This document shows, one piece after another, positions 1 through 7,523 of a stretch of 10,919 bases of DNA. Both the position numbers and the translations under genes were made by a program. How positions within the stretch are numbered: position 1 is the first letter of the stretch; each line of letters opens with the position of its first letter. Below the pieces are notes generated by a model. It was not told the DNA's origin and searched no databases. It was given only the letters and a program-made list of their open reading frames with translations. Source of the stretch: an uncultured Clostridia bacterium. Lineage in GTDB: Bacteria > Bacillota > Clostridia > Christensenellales > Aristaeellaceae. The DNA lies in NCBI GenBank assembly GCA_934643535.1, contig CAKUCE010000088.1:1-10919 (forward strand), written 5' to 3'.

Positions 1-1411
1 TGCCCAGCGGGGCCCGATGATCCCCGAAGAAGATCACCGTCACCGGCTCGGGGTAGCTGCGCAGCTCCTCGATCCACTCCGCCAGCGCCGCGTCCGTCTG
101 GGTCAGCAGATAGCAATAGTTGTTGGCGGCGATCAGGCTTTCCTCGCTCAGTTCATTGGTAAAGGGAACCTCCGCCCCGTAGGTCTTGCGGAAGTCGTCG
201 TATCCGTACCCGCCGTGGTTCTGCATCGTCAGACAGAAGACGAAGTCCCTTCCCGGCGTTTCCTCCATCTTGTCCATCACCGCCCGGAAATGATCCCGGT
301 CGGAAATAAACATCCCCACCTTGGTAAAATCCCGCTGGGTGGTGTCGGTAGTATAGAAGCTCTGAAATCCCTCTTTGGCCAGATTTTCATAGCGGTTGTA
401 GTATACGCCCGCATACCAGTGCAGGGCCGTGGCCGTCATTCCCTTTTCCCGCAGCACGCTGGCCAGACTGTTCATTTCCGGCAGACCCATCGAGTAGGGG
501 TTCACCGTGTACTGGGATTTCAGCCCCGTCAGCACCTCGAACTCCGTCTCGCTGGTGCCTCCGCCCACCTTGGGCACATAGATTTTCCCGTGCCGGCTTT
601 CCTGCTGCAGCCGGTTGTAGTAAGGAGTCAGTTCTTTTGTAAAGTCCAGATACTGCCCCAGGATTTCCTGATCGGTAAAGGACTCGCTCAGCACCAGCAC
701 GACATTGGGGATCTCGTCCCCCTGCACGGTCTGCCGCAGCGCTTCCGCCTCCAGCGTCCGATAGGCCGCCTCCGTCTTTTCCTGCGAATAGTCCACCCGC
801 ATGGTGGCATGCCGGTAGTTTTCCGCCGCAAAGGCCGTGTACAGGCAGCCGTCGTGCTGCGCCTGATCCACCATATCATAACGGTTGCCGCCCCCGGCCA
901 GCTCATAGGTACACAGAAAGGGCGTTCCCACCGCCAGCATCAGTCCCGCCAGAGGAAGGGCAAACCACCGCCGCTCCCGCTTCTGTTTCAGAAGAAGGAC
1001 CGCCGCCGCCATCAGCGCCGCCGTACCGATCACCCACGCCCACAGCCGCGCCATATCGAAATGAAAATCCATTCCACCCATGGTTTCCAGCGCCTCGTGG
1101 ATCTGCGTCACATCCGTCAGAAGGACCGGCTCCAGCCGGTAGATCAGCTTATAGTAATTGGCCATGCCCAGCACGGCGCACAGCAGATTCAGCCCCAGCC
1201 ACAGGCAGACCCGGACCCTTAGGGAGCGGAAATGCGAGATCATCAGGCACAGCCCCAGCAAAAACAGATAGTTCAGCCCCGCCATCAGCGGCTGGCCCGT
1301 CATCCAATTCCAGACGGCCTTCAGGTCGCCCCGGGCCATGCCTTCCAGCACCGTCAGACACAGAAGGGGCAAAAGCAAAATCCCCGCGGTCTCCGCCCAG
1401 CGTTTTTTCAT
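1..1411 (-). CDS. LTA-synthase-like membrane phosphoglycerol transferase (sulfatase fold), 3' end cut by window
   Basis: Alkaline-phosphatase/sulfatase superfamily enzyme of the LtaS type, expected to transfer glycerol-phosphate (or a related phospho-alcohol) to a glycolipid, polymer or glycan on the outer face of the membrane. Read from ATG at 1411, 470 residues are visible and no stop is reached before base 1. About five hydrophobic segments (near residues 8-24, 40-60, 65-82, 122-140, 148-165) precede the catalytic domain, as in LtaS. That domain has a metal-binding Glu (E243, in LSESFTD), the predicted nucleophile T286 in GGGTSETEFEVLTG, and the distal FGDH metal motif (D464, H465). The start is supported by GGAGG eight bases upstream. 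It begins 31 bases after the AraC gene, so the two are probably cotranscribed. The exact acceptor cannot be told from sequence. FGDHRAPLG differs a little from the FGDHLP form I know from LtaS. Confidence 0.9.
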   Translation of the reverse strand, partial: MKKRWAETAGILLLPLLCLTVLEGMARGDLKAVWNWMTGQPLMAGLNYLFLLGLCLMISHFRSLRVRVCLWLGLNLLCAVLGMANYYKLIYRLEPVLLTDVTQIHEALETMGGMDFHFDMARLWAWVIGTAALMAAAVLLLKQKRERRWFALPLAGLMLAVGTPFLCTYELAGGGNRYDMVDQAQHDGCLYTAFAAENYRHATMRVDYSQEKTEAAYRTLEAEALRQTVQGDEIPNVVLVLSESFTDQEILGQYLDFTKELTPYYNRLQQESRHGKIYVPKVGGGTSETEFEVLTGLKSQYTVNPYSMGLPEMNSLASVLREKGMTATALHWYAGVYYNRYENLAKEGFQSFYTTDTTQRDFTKVGMFISDRDHFRAVMDKMEETPGRDFVFCLTMQNHGGYGYDDFRKTYGAEVPFTNELSEESLIAANNYCYLLTQTDAALAEWIEELRSYPEPVTVIFFGDHRAPLG

Positions 1412-1442
1412 GCGATAACCTCCAAAACATCGGTCTCTTTTT

Positions 1443-2345
1443 TCAACCCGGGCATTTTACCACATCGGGCGCTTCCCCACAACCGGAATTCTCCGCCGCA
1501 AGGCAGCGCGCCCAGGCGGCCCTGCGGTATTTTTTGGGCGTAACGCCCGTTTTTTCCCGAAAACGCTTGATGAAATAGGCGGCGCTTCCGTAGCCGCAAA
1601 GCTCCGCGATGCCGTCGATGCTCTGATCTGTGGATTCCAGCAGGAATCTGGCTTTTTTCACGCGCGCCGTCCCAATATACTCGCTGGGCGTAATGCCGAT
1701 CTCCTGCCGGAACAGCCGCGTCAGATAATCGGCGCTTACCCCGGCCCGCCGGGCCAGCTCTTCCACCCTCAGTTCTTCCCCGCAATGGGCGCTGACATAG
1801 CGGCAAATTTCAAAAACAGCGCCGTTCAGCGGTTGGGGAGCCTCCGCCCGGCTGTGGACTGCGTCCGCGCAGATCAACAGCAGCAGCTCCAGCAGGGCGT
1901 CGTCCAGCTGCGTCTGCATTTCCGTCCGTCCCCCGTCCATCTGAAGGGAAAAGATTTCGATCCGCTTGAACCGTTCGTTCAGCTCTTCAAAATGGCCTGG
2001 CAAAAATACCGACGGCACCCGGTCCAGCAGAGGCGTTTCCCCCACCGGCTGCACCGGCGTGGTACGCAGTCTGTGCTGCCTGCCATAACGGGCCGTCACC
2101 TCGCCGGAAAGGTCGAAGGTGATCATGCGGCAATGGTAATCTCCGTCGCTGTAGGACAACTGCCCCGGGCGGCGGAACACCAGCGTGCCGCGTCCCGCCG
2201 GATAATCCTTTCCATCCAGCGTCTGTACCGCCTTCCCGCCATAGTACAGATCCAGCTCATAATCCCGCACGATCCTTGGCCGGGGGCTGCAGTAGCACGC
2301 CATGCATTCATATGACAGAAAGCTCAGTCTGGAAAATTCGTTCAC
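1443..2345 (-). CDS. AraC-family transcriptional regulator
   Basis: A 300-residue regulator with the classic AraC layout. The N-terminal part (roughly residues 25-100) looks like a cupin sensor domain, including the segment FRRPGQLSYSDGDYHC. The C-terminal part (about 178-277) is the double helix-turn-helix DNA-binding domain: first helix pair around RVEELARRAGVSADYLTRLF, second around IAELCGYGSAAYFIKRFR, ending in GVTPKKYRR. A Cys-containing tail of about 23 residues follows. The GTG start is chosen because AAGGAG lies eight bases upstream; the first internal Met is 14 residues later and has no such site. Regulators of this shape usually sense a sugar or other small molecule and control nearby genes. 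The candidates here are the downstream LTA-synthase-like gene and the divergent glycoside hydrolase. The ligand is unknown. Confidence 0.93.
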   Translation of the reverse strand: MNEFSRLSFLSYECMACYCSPRPRIVRDYELDLYYGGKAVQTLDGKDYPAGRGTLVFRRPGQLSYSDGDYHCRMITFDLSGEVTARYGRQHRLRTTPVQPVGETPLLDRVPSVFLPGHFEELNERFKRIEIFSLQMDGGRTEMQTQLDDALLELLLLICADAVHSRAEAPQPLNGAVFEICRYVSAHCGEELRVEELARRAGVSADYLTRLFRQEIGITPSEYIGTARVKKARFLLESTDQSIDGIAELCGYGSAAYFIKRFREKTGVTPKKYRRAAWARCLAAENSGCGEAPDVVKCPG

Positions 2346-2359
2346 AGGTTTTTCTCCTT

Positions 2360-2395
2360 CCCGACCGCATCGGAAACGTTATATTTTCCATCGGG
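2360..2395 (-). promoter_or_regulatory. Stem-loop next to the araC-type ribosome binding site; also a spaced direct repeat
   Basis: In the predicted leader of the AraC-type gene, CCCGA (2395-2391) can pair with TCGGG (2364-2360), enclosing an inner GGAAA/TTTCC pair (2389-2385 with 2376-2372). The 3' side of the stem directly abuts the AAGGAG ribosome binding site. On the DNA level the same stretch holds CATCGG twice on the plus strand (2368-2373 and 2389-2394), 21 bases apart. That is two helical turns, the spacing typical of AraC half-sites. Either reading would suit autoregulation. Both arms are short, so this is a suggestion only. Confidence 0.3.
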
Positions 2396-2463
2396 TTTTC
2401 GCCTTGATTTTTCCCGCGTTTCCTTTTTTAATAAAAGACGGAAGTTCGGATTGCAGCGTAAAA

Positions 2464-2492
2464 ATCATAAAGCCTTTCCGTCAGATTGTCAA
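2464..2492 (-). promoter_or_regulatory. Consensus sigma-A promoter for the AraC / LTA-synthase-like pair
   Basis: On the minus strand there is TTGACA (2492-2487), a 17-base spacer and TATGAT (2469-2464): a perfect -35, optimal spacing and a five-of-six -10. Transcription should start near 2457, giving a leader of about 110 bases before the GTG at 2345. This region lies between divergent genes. On the plus strand, toward the glycoside hydrolase, I find only a weak candidate (TTGATT at 2404, TAATAA at 2429, 19-base spacer), which would fit dependence on an activator. Confidence 0.75.
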
Positions 2493-2552
2493 ACCCCTCC
2501 GCCTCCTGTTCCGTTTTCAACTCTCTACTTTTTAGAAAGGAATTCAAAACGC

Positions 2553-4115
2553 ATGGCAAGAATCTCCGTGACAAAACCAAAATACGCCCCCCTCTTCGGC
2601 GGCGTCGGATTTCATAACAGCGAGGCCGGCATGTACCGTCTTCTCTCCCGCCGGTCCTTTGAGGAAAAGATCGCCAAATGCAACCGGGAGCTTTCTCCGG
2701 GCTTCATGCGCTGCTTTGCCGGCTATTCCGACTGGACCCGTCAGGCGATGGACGATTTTGCCGACTATTACGAGCAGATGCAGAAGGTGACCGATACGCC
2801 CATCTACCTGACGCCCGGTCGCGGAAAGCTCCATTTCAGTGAAGAAGATATGCGCAGGTACGCCGATGACGTGGCCGTGCGGCTGGAATACCTCGTCCGG
2901 AAGCGCAATGTAAAGCACCTGGCCTATTACTGCTTTTCCAACGAATTGTCCCAGCTGACCAACGGAGCGCTGCAAAACCGCCTGACCACCTTTCAGCGCT
3001 ATCACGAGCTGCTCTACGACGCGTTCCAGCGCCGCAGGCTGCCCCTGGGCCTGCTGGCCACCGACGCGGCCATGGACTGGAGCTCCATCGACTGGGCCAT
3101 GGAACATATGGACCCCATCACCTGCGATTACTGCGGCCACTGGTACGAACGGGGCGACGCCTGTGACCTTTCCTTTTACCAGCGTTTTTACGAGCGCTGC
3201 GCAGAATATGCCGTCAAGGCCGCGCGAAAGGAAAAGCATTTTCTTCTCGGCGAGTTCGGCGTCTCCAAGGAAAACACCGCGCTTCAAGGCACCGCCATCA
3301 AGGACGTATGCACCTATTTTGACTCCGGCGATTACAAGGGCCTTTCCCTCATGCTGGCGGAAGCGGTGGCGGCGGCAGTCAACGCCGGCGTTTTTGCCCT
3401 CATGAGCTGGACGTTCTGCGATTATCCCGACCCCATGGTCGGCCCTGCTTATGCCGATGAACGCTCCGCCAGCTACACCCTCTGCGAGCCATTCTTAGGC
3501 GGGGGCGTCCGCATCCGCTACAACAAATGGGGCCTCCTGAAATGGGAGGAGGACGGCTCTTTTACTCCGCGCCCTCATTACTTTGCCTTTGGCCCGATCG
3601 TCCGTTACCTGAAGCGGAATTCCAAGATCCTGCAAACCGTTTCGGATGATCCTTTCCTCCGGGGCTGCGCCGTCCTGACCCGCAGGGGAAGGCTCTCCCT
3701 TCTGCTGGTCAACCGTTCCCGGGAGGAAAAGCCGCTGGAGCTTCAGCTTCCGCAAGCCTCGGGCCTGCCGCTTCGGGTATTTCTCCACCGGACCGACGCC
3801 CCGGACTGGAACCCCTTCGCCGACCTTCCCGCCTTTCAGGCCGAGGTTGCCCCCTCCTCTCCTCGCTGGATCATGCCGCCCGAATCCATCGCTGTTCTCA
3901 CCGATGATTACACCCCCGCTCCGCGCCATGTGGAAGCGGAGATCCTCGGCACGGACGGCCAGCTCGTCTGGAAGCCCGTCCGGGATGAGCGGCATTGCTA
4001 CTACCGGGTCTTTGACGGTGAAGAGCAGATTGCTTCGACGGTCGCGGAGCATTGCACGGTTTCCGGCGGCGGAAGCTATCGCGTCGTATCCGTGGATTGG
4101 GACGGCAATCAGTAA
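2553..4115 (+). CDS. Intracellular TIM-barrel glycoside hydrolase (clan A type), family unassigned
   Basis: A 520-residue protein with the look of a retaining (beta/alpha)8 glycosidase. The opening GGVGFHNSEAG suggests the first barrel strand. N130-E131 in CFSNELSQ is the likely acid/base pair, and E234 in FLLGEFGVS the likely nucleophile, about 100 residues later as is usual for clan A. An aromatic stretch SWTFCDYPDP follows. From about residue 375 the sequence turns into a beta-rich C-terminal domain (LLLVNRSREEKPLELQLP), as in GH39/GH30-like enzymes. I see no signal peptide or membrane segment, so it probably acts in the cytoplasm on an imported glycoside; no transporter is in the window. 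The start is ATG 2553 with AAAGGA about ten bases upstream. It diverges from the AraC-type regulator, its most likely controller. Substrate and CAZy family cannot be named from sequence alone. Confidence 0.78.
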   Translation: MARISVTKPKYAPLFGGVGFHNSEAGMYRLLSRRSFEEKIAKCNRELSPGFMRCFAGYSDWTRQAMDDFADYYEQMQKVTDTPIYLTPGRGKLHFSEEDMRRYADDVAVRLEYLVRKRNVKHLAYYCFSNELSQLTNGALQNRLTTFQRYHELLYDAFQRRRLPLGLLATDAAMDWSSIDWAMEHMDPITCDYCGHWYERGDACDLSFYQRFYERCAEYAVKAARKEKHFLLGEFGVSKENTALQGTAIKDVCTYFDSGDYKGLSLMLAEAVAAAVNAGVFALMSWTFCDYPDPMVGPAYADERSASYTLCEPFLGGGVRIRYNKWGLLKWEEDGSFTPRPHYFAFGPIVRYLKRNSKILQTVSDDPFLRGCAVLTRRGRLSLLLVNRSREEKPLELQLPQASGLPLRVFLHRTDAPDWNPFADLPAFQAEVAPSSPRWIMPPESIAVLTDDYTPAPRHVEAEILGTDGQLVWKPVRDERHCYYRVFDGEEQIASTVAEHCTVSGGGSYRVVSVDWDGNQ

Positions 4116-4122
4116 TTTCTCC

Positions 4123-4152
4123 GGGAAGAGCAGCTGCTCTTCCCTTCTTTTC
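4123..4152 (+). terminator. Intrinsic terminator after the glycoside hydrolase
   Basis: A perfect inverted repeat with two 11-base arms (GGGAAGAGCAG and CTGCTCTTCCC, 4123-4144) begins seven bases after the stop codon and is followed at once by a T-rich run (TTCTTTTC and on). It separates the hydrolase from the rph operon. The rest of the roughly 200-base gap to 4321 holds the next promoter and the rph ribosome binding site. Confidence 0.9.
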
Positions 4153-4221
4153 TATTTCTCATTCTGCCCGTCGGACTTTTGACAAAATTTTCCCTCTTTC
4201 TTCGGTGATCCCACCAAAGCA

Positions 4222-4250
4222 TTGACTTTTCTTTCTTCATCTATCATAAT
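4222..4250 (+). promoter_or_regulatory. Sigma-A promoter for the rph-rdgB operon
   Basis: TTGACT (4222-4227), a 17-base spacer and CATAAT (4245-4250) match the sigma-A consensus at five of six positions in each box. The start point would be near 4257, leaving a leader of about 65 bases before the ATG at 4322. That leader contains a small GC-rich inverted repeat (CCGGC near 4265 with GCCGG near 4280), too weak to call an attenuator. Confidence 0.75.
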
Positions 4251-4321
4251 GAAGCGAAATCCCTCCGGCCTTTTCAAAGCCGCCGGTTTTCTATTTCGAT
4301 CATCCGACAGGAGAGATACTC

Positions 4322-5635
4322 ATGATTCGTACCGATCGCCGCGCCCCCATGGAGACCCGTCCCTGCGTCATTCAGCCCGGTTTTGTGGAAACCGCCGCCG
4401 GAAGCTGTCTCATTTCCACCGGCAAGACCCGCGTCATCTGCACCGCCAGCGTGGAAGAATCCGTTCCTCCCTTTCTTCGAGACAAAGGACAGGGCTGGGT
4501 CACGGCGGAATACGCCATGCTGCCCGCCTCCACCGGGCGGCGCAAGGCCCGGGACGGCATCAAGAAGGACGGCCGCAGTGTGGAGATTCAGCGGCTCATC
4601 GGCCGCTCGCTGCGTCAGGCGGTGGACATGACCAAGCTGGGTGAGCGTACCATCACCCTAGACTGCGATGTGCTCACCGCCGACGGCGGCACCCGCACCG
4701 CCAGCATCACCGGCGCGTATGTGGCGCTGGTCATGGCCGTGGATAAGCTCATGAAGGACGGCCTTCTGTCCGAAAACCCCATTCTTTCTCAGGTAGCCGC
4801 CGTCAGCGCGGGCATCGTGGAGGACGAACTGCTTCTGGATCTCTGCTATGTGGAGGATTCCCGCGCCCAGACGGACATGAATTTCGTCATGAATCACCGG
4901 GGAGAATTTATTGAGCTGCAGGGTACCGGCGAAGGCCGCGCCTTCACCAACCGGGAGCTTCACTGCCTGCTGGACGCGGGCCGCGCCGGAGTGCGCCGCC
5001 TGATGAAAGCCCAGCGGGAGGCTCTTCGCGGCGTCGGCGGCCATCTGCTGCCCCTGCCCATGGTGGTGGTCGCCAGCGGCAACGCCCACAAGTTGCAGGA
5101 GCTGACCGCCCTGTTCCGGGGCGTCTGCCAGCCCGTTTCCATGAAGGACGTAGGCTTTGAGGGCGACATTGACGAAAACGGCTCCACCTTTGAGGAAAAC
5201 GCCCGCATCAAGGCCGAATGTGTCATGCGGGCGACCGGCCTTCCCACGCTGGCGGACGACAGCGGCCTTTCCGTGGACGCGCTGGACGGCGCGCCGGGCA
5301 TCTACAGCGCCCGCTATGCCGGGGAGCACGGCAACGACCGGGCCAACAACGAGCTGCTTCTGAAAAACATGGACGGCGTTTCCGACCGCACCTGCCGTTT
5401 CGTCTGCGCCATGGCGCTGGCGCTGCCGGGGCAAGAGACCCGCATCGTCCGGGGCGAATGCGAAGGCCGGCTGCTCACCGCGCTGGAGGGCGAGGGCGGC
5501 TTCGGCTACGATCCCCTGTTCCTCTACGAAAGCGGCAAGACCTTCGGCCAGATGACTGCCGAGGAAAAGAATCAGGTCAGCCACCGTTTCCACGCCGTCG
5601 AAAAAATGCGGGAAGTTCTCCGGGAACTGTTCTGA
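4322..5635 (+). CDS. rph-rdgB: Fused RNase PH / XTP-dITP diphosphatase (Rph-RdgB)
   Basis: One reading frame of 437 residues joins two enzymes usually made separately. Residues 1 to about 240 are RNase PH, the phosphorolytic 3'-to-5' exonuclease that trims tRNA 3' ends. It shows phosphate-binding arginines (R85 in DGRSVEIQR, R125 in GGTRTASI), the catalytic acidic pair (D179, D185 in VEDSRAQTDMN) and IELQGTGEGRAF. Residues 247-437 are a full-length RdgB/HAM1 pyrophosphatase, which hydrolyses XTP, dITP and ITP to monophosphates so that they are not built into nucleic acid: SGNAHKLQEL, FEENARIKA, LADDSGL (D312, D313), PGIYSARYAG, FGYDPLF and SHRF. The linker is only about six residues (LLPLP). 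No ribosome binding site precedes the Met at the junction, so this looks like a true fusion. The start has AGGAG eight bases upstream. A ysnB-like gene follows, matching the Bacillus order rph-ysnA-ysnB. Confidence 0.96.
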   Translation: MIRTDRRAPMETRPCVIQPGFVETAAGSCLISTGKTRVICTASVEESVPPFLRDKGQGWVTAEYAMLPASTGRRKARDGIKKDGRSVEIQRLIGRSLRQAVDMTKLGERTITLDCDVLTADGGTRTASITGAYVALVMAVDKLMKDGLLSENPILSQVAAVSAGIVEDELLLDLCYVEDSRAQTDMNFVMNHRGEFIELQGTGEGRAFTNRELHCLLDAGRAGVRRLMKAQREALRGVGGHLLPLPMVVVASGNAHKLQELTALFRGVCQPVSMKDVGFEGDIDENGSTFEENARIKAECVMRATGLPTLADDSGLSVDALDGAPGIYSARYAGEHGNDRANNELLLKNMDGVSDRTCRFVCAMALALPGQETRIVRGECEGRLLTALEGEGGFGYDPLFLYESGKTFGQMTAEEKNQVSHRFHAVEKMREVLRELF

Positions 5636-5686
5636 TTTTTTCCGTCCTTCCCATTCCATCCCGAAAGGAAGCGCTGCTTTTTTCTT

Positions 5687-6217
5687 ATGAAGCGTGTCAT
5701 TGTGGTTTCCGACTCCCACGGCATGGAGGATCGTCTGCGGAAAATTCTTCTCCGGGCTTTTTCCTTGGGCCCGGTGGATGTGATCGTCTTTCTGGGGGAT
5801 GGGCTGGCCGAGTGGGAGCGGGTCTCTCAGGAGTTTCTCTACGGCAGGCCTTCCCTGCGGCTTTACGCGGTCAAGGGCAACAACGATTACGGCTGGGACG
5901 CGCCCCTTACGCAGGTGATCTCCGTGGGCAAGGCGAAGCTTCTGCTCTGCCACGGCCACACCTTCCATGTAAAGAGCAGCCTTTACCATTTGGAATTTGA
6001 AGCCGCCGATCAGGACGTTCAGGCCGCCTTATTCGGCCACACCCACTTAGGCCATCTGGAATATGCCAACGGCTGTCTATTCCTGAACCCGGGCGCGGTC
6101 TGCAACTACGGCTCTTCCTCGCCGGTCTATGCCGAGGTGCTGATTTCCGATGACGGCGCGGTTCGCGGCCAGCTTCACCGGGAGGCGGAAAGCCCGGCGG
6201 GCCGTTCGTCTTTCTGA
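5687..6217 (+). CDS. ysnB: YsnB/YfcE-type metallophosphoesterase
   Basis: A 176-residue calcineurin-like phosphoesterase of the MJ0936/YfcE group, which hydrolyse phosphodiesters with two metal ions; the natural substrate is uncertain. All family motifs are visible: D9 and H11 in SDSHG, D38 in FLGDG, GNND (65-67), H89 and H91 in CHGHTF, GHTH (117-120) and NPG. Length is typical. It lies 51 bases after rdgB in the same order as Bacillus rph-ysnA-ysnB, which supports the assignment. The ribosome binding site AAAGGAA (5664-5670) is unusually far from the ATG (16 bases), with a possible small hairpin between them that could pair the site or bring it closer. No better upstream start is seen. The C-terminal tail (REAESPAGRSSF) is probably disordered. 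Confidence 0.92.
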   Translation: MKRVIVVSDSHGMEDRLRKILLRAFSLGPVDVIVFLGDGLAEWERVSQEFLYGRPSLRLYAVKGNNDYGWDAPLTQVISVGKAKLLLCHGHTFHVKSSLYHLEFEAADQDVQAALFGHTHLGHLEYANGCLFLNPGAVCNYGSSSPVYAEVLISDDGAVRGQLHREAESPAGRSSF

Positions 6218-6326
6218 TCTTTTTTCCCAAAAATGCCCCATTTCCCCATCGTCATTCGTCTTATCAACAGGCCGCAAAGCGCTTGCCGCCGCATCCTGCG
6301 TCCCTTCAGAATCGAGGTCTTTCTCC

Positions 6327-7484
6327 ATGAATTCCCCCTATCCGCCCATTTATCTGGACAACGCCGCCACCACGGCGGTACGGCCAGAGGTTCTTACCAA
6401 AATGCTGCCCTTCTTCACGGAAAAGGCGGGCAATCCCAGCTCCATCCACACCGCCGGGCGGGAGGCCCGCAAGGCGGTGGAGAACGCCCGGCGGCAGGTA
6501 GCCGCGGCGCTCTGTGCGGAGGCACGGGAGATCTATTTCACCGCCGGGGGCAGCGAAAGCGACAACTGGGCCATCCGCTGCGCCGCAGTGGAGACGGGCA
6601 AAAAGCACGTCGTCACCTCCGCCATCGAGCATCACGCGGTGCTGCACAGCTGCCGGGCGCTGGAGCGGGAGGGCTTCCGCATCACATATCTGCCGGTGGA
6701 TGAAAACGGGCTGGTTTCCCCCGCCGACGTTCGCCGGGCGCTGACGGACGATACGGCTCTGATCTCCGTCATGGCCGCCAACAACGAGGTCGGCACGCTG
6801 GAACCCATCCGGGAGATCGGTCGGATCGCCCGGGAGGCGGGCGTACTGTTCCACACGGACGCGGTGCAGGCCGCCGGGGCCGTTCCCATCGACGTAAACG
6901 ACTGGAACGCGGATCTGCTTTCCCTCTCCGGCCACAAGTTCCACGGCCCCAAGGGCATAGGCGCGCTGTACATCCGCAGGGGAACCCGCATCCACAATCT
7001 CATCGAGGGCGGCGCGCAGGAGCGGGGCCTTCGGGCGGGAACGGAAAACGTGCCCGGCGCCGTGGGCATGGGCGAGGCTCTTTCGCTGGCCGTCGCCGAA
7101 CTGTCCGAATATACGGCCCATGTTACCGCTCTTCGAGACCGTCTGATCCACGGTCTGCTTGCCTCCGTTCCCGAAGCCCGGCTGAACGGTCACCCGGCCC
7201 TCCGTCTTCCCGGCAACGTCAATCTGGCCTTCCCCGGAGTGGAGGGCGAAAGCCTGCTTATGCGGCTGGATCTGGCCGGGATCGCCTGCTCCAGCGGCTC
7301 CGCCTGTACCAGCGGCAGTCTGGAACCCAGTCACGTGCTGTCCGCCATGGGCCTTTCACCCGATACGGCCCGCAGCAGCGTGCGTTTTTCTCTTGGCCGG
7401 GACAATACCGCCGAGGAGATCGACCGGGTACTGGCCGTCCTGCCCCCCATTGTCGAAGACCTGCGGGCGCGCCTGCGCTCCTGA
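6327..7484 (+). CDS. iscS: Class I cysteine desulfurase (IscS/NifS family)
   Basis: A 385-residue PLP enzyme that takes sulfur from L-cysteine as a persulfide, for Fe-S clusters, tRNA thiolation or cofactors. Motifs run in family order: YLDNAATT near the N-terminus, NPSSIH, the cofactor-ring His in SAIEHHAVL, ANNEVGT, the PLP Asp in FHTDAVQAAG, the Schiff-base lysine K204 in SGHKFHGPKG, RAGTENV, and the mobile loop with active-site C327 in SSGSACTSG. The long Cys loop marks group I (IscS/NifS) rather than SufS. ATG 6327 is chosen because GAGGT lies eight bases upstream and the YLDNAATT motif normally begins within about ten residues of the start; the frame stays open back to 6150 without a better site. 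No scaffold (iscU) or thiolase (mnmA, thiI) gene adjoins it, so IscS versus NifS cannot be decided; the symbol is provisional. Confidence 0.94.
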   Translation: MNSPYPPIYLDNAATTAVRPEVLTKMLPFFTEKAGNPSSIHTAGREARKAVENARRQVAAALCAEAREIYFTAGGSESDNWAIRCAAVETGKKHVVTSAIEHHAVLHSCRALEREGFRITYLPVDENGLVSPADVRRALTDDTALISVMAANNEVGTLEPIREIGRIAREAGVLFHTDAVQAAGAVPIDVNDWNADLLSLSGHKFHGPKGIGALYIRRGTRIHNLIEGGAQERGLRAGTENVPGAVGMGEALSLAVAELSEYTAHVTALRDRLIHGLLASVPEARLNGHPALRLPGNVNLAFPGVEGESLLMRLDLAGIACSSGSACTSGSLEPSHVLSAMGLSPDTARSSVRFSLGRDNTAEEIDRVLAVLPPIVEDLRARLRS

Positions 7485-7523
7485 TCCCATACCCTTCCGT
7501 TTGATAGAAAGAAAGGACTCTCT

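Noticed and set aside
17..1222. Plus-strand open frame of 401 codons at the left end
   Set aside because: It is the shadow of the LTA-synthase-like gene, whose opposite-strand reading has membrane segments, all catalytic motifs and a good ribosome binding site.
2451..2552. Upstream extension of the glycoside hydrolase frame
   Set aside because: It overlaps the divergent araC-type promoter and lacks a ribosome binding site, while ATG 2553 has one.
4179..4210. Perfect TTGACA box before the rph promoter
   Set aside because: No acceptable -10 box is found 16-18 bases downstream; the TTGACT/CATAAT pair at 4222-4250 is better.
4658..5989. Long minus-strand open frame opposite rph-rdgB and ysnB (also 6306-7334, 7356-9197 and 9300-10820)
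   Set aside because: The plus strand encodes well-recognised enzymes there. The antisense translations are low-complexity, rich in Gly, Ala, Gln and His, and match no family I know. GC-rich third positions create such frames.
6150..6326. Upstream extension of the cysteine desulfurase overlapping the ysnB-like gene
   Set aside because: The added residues are unlike any cysteine desulfurase, and ATG 6327 has a proper ribosome binding site and the expected distance to YLDNAATT.
6218..6326. Possible terminator or promoter between the ysnB-like gene and the desulfurase
   Set aside because: Only an eight-base palindrome (AAGCGCTT) with no T-run was seen, and no convincing -35/-10 pair.
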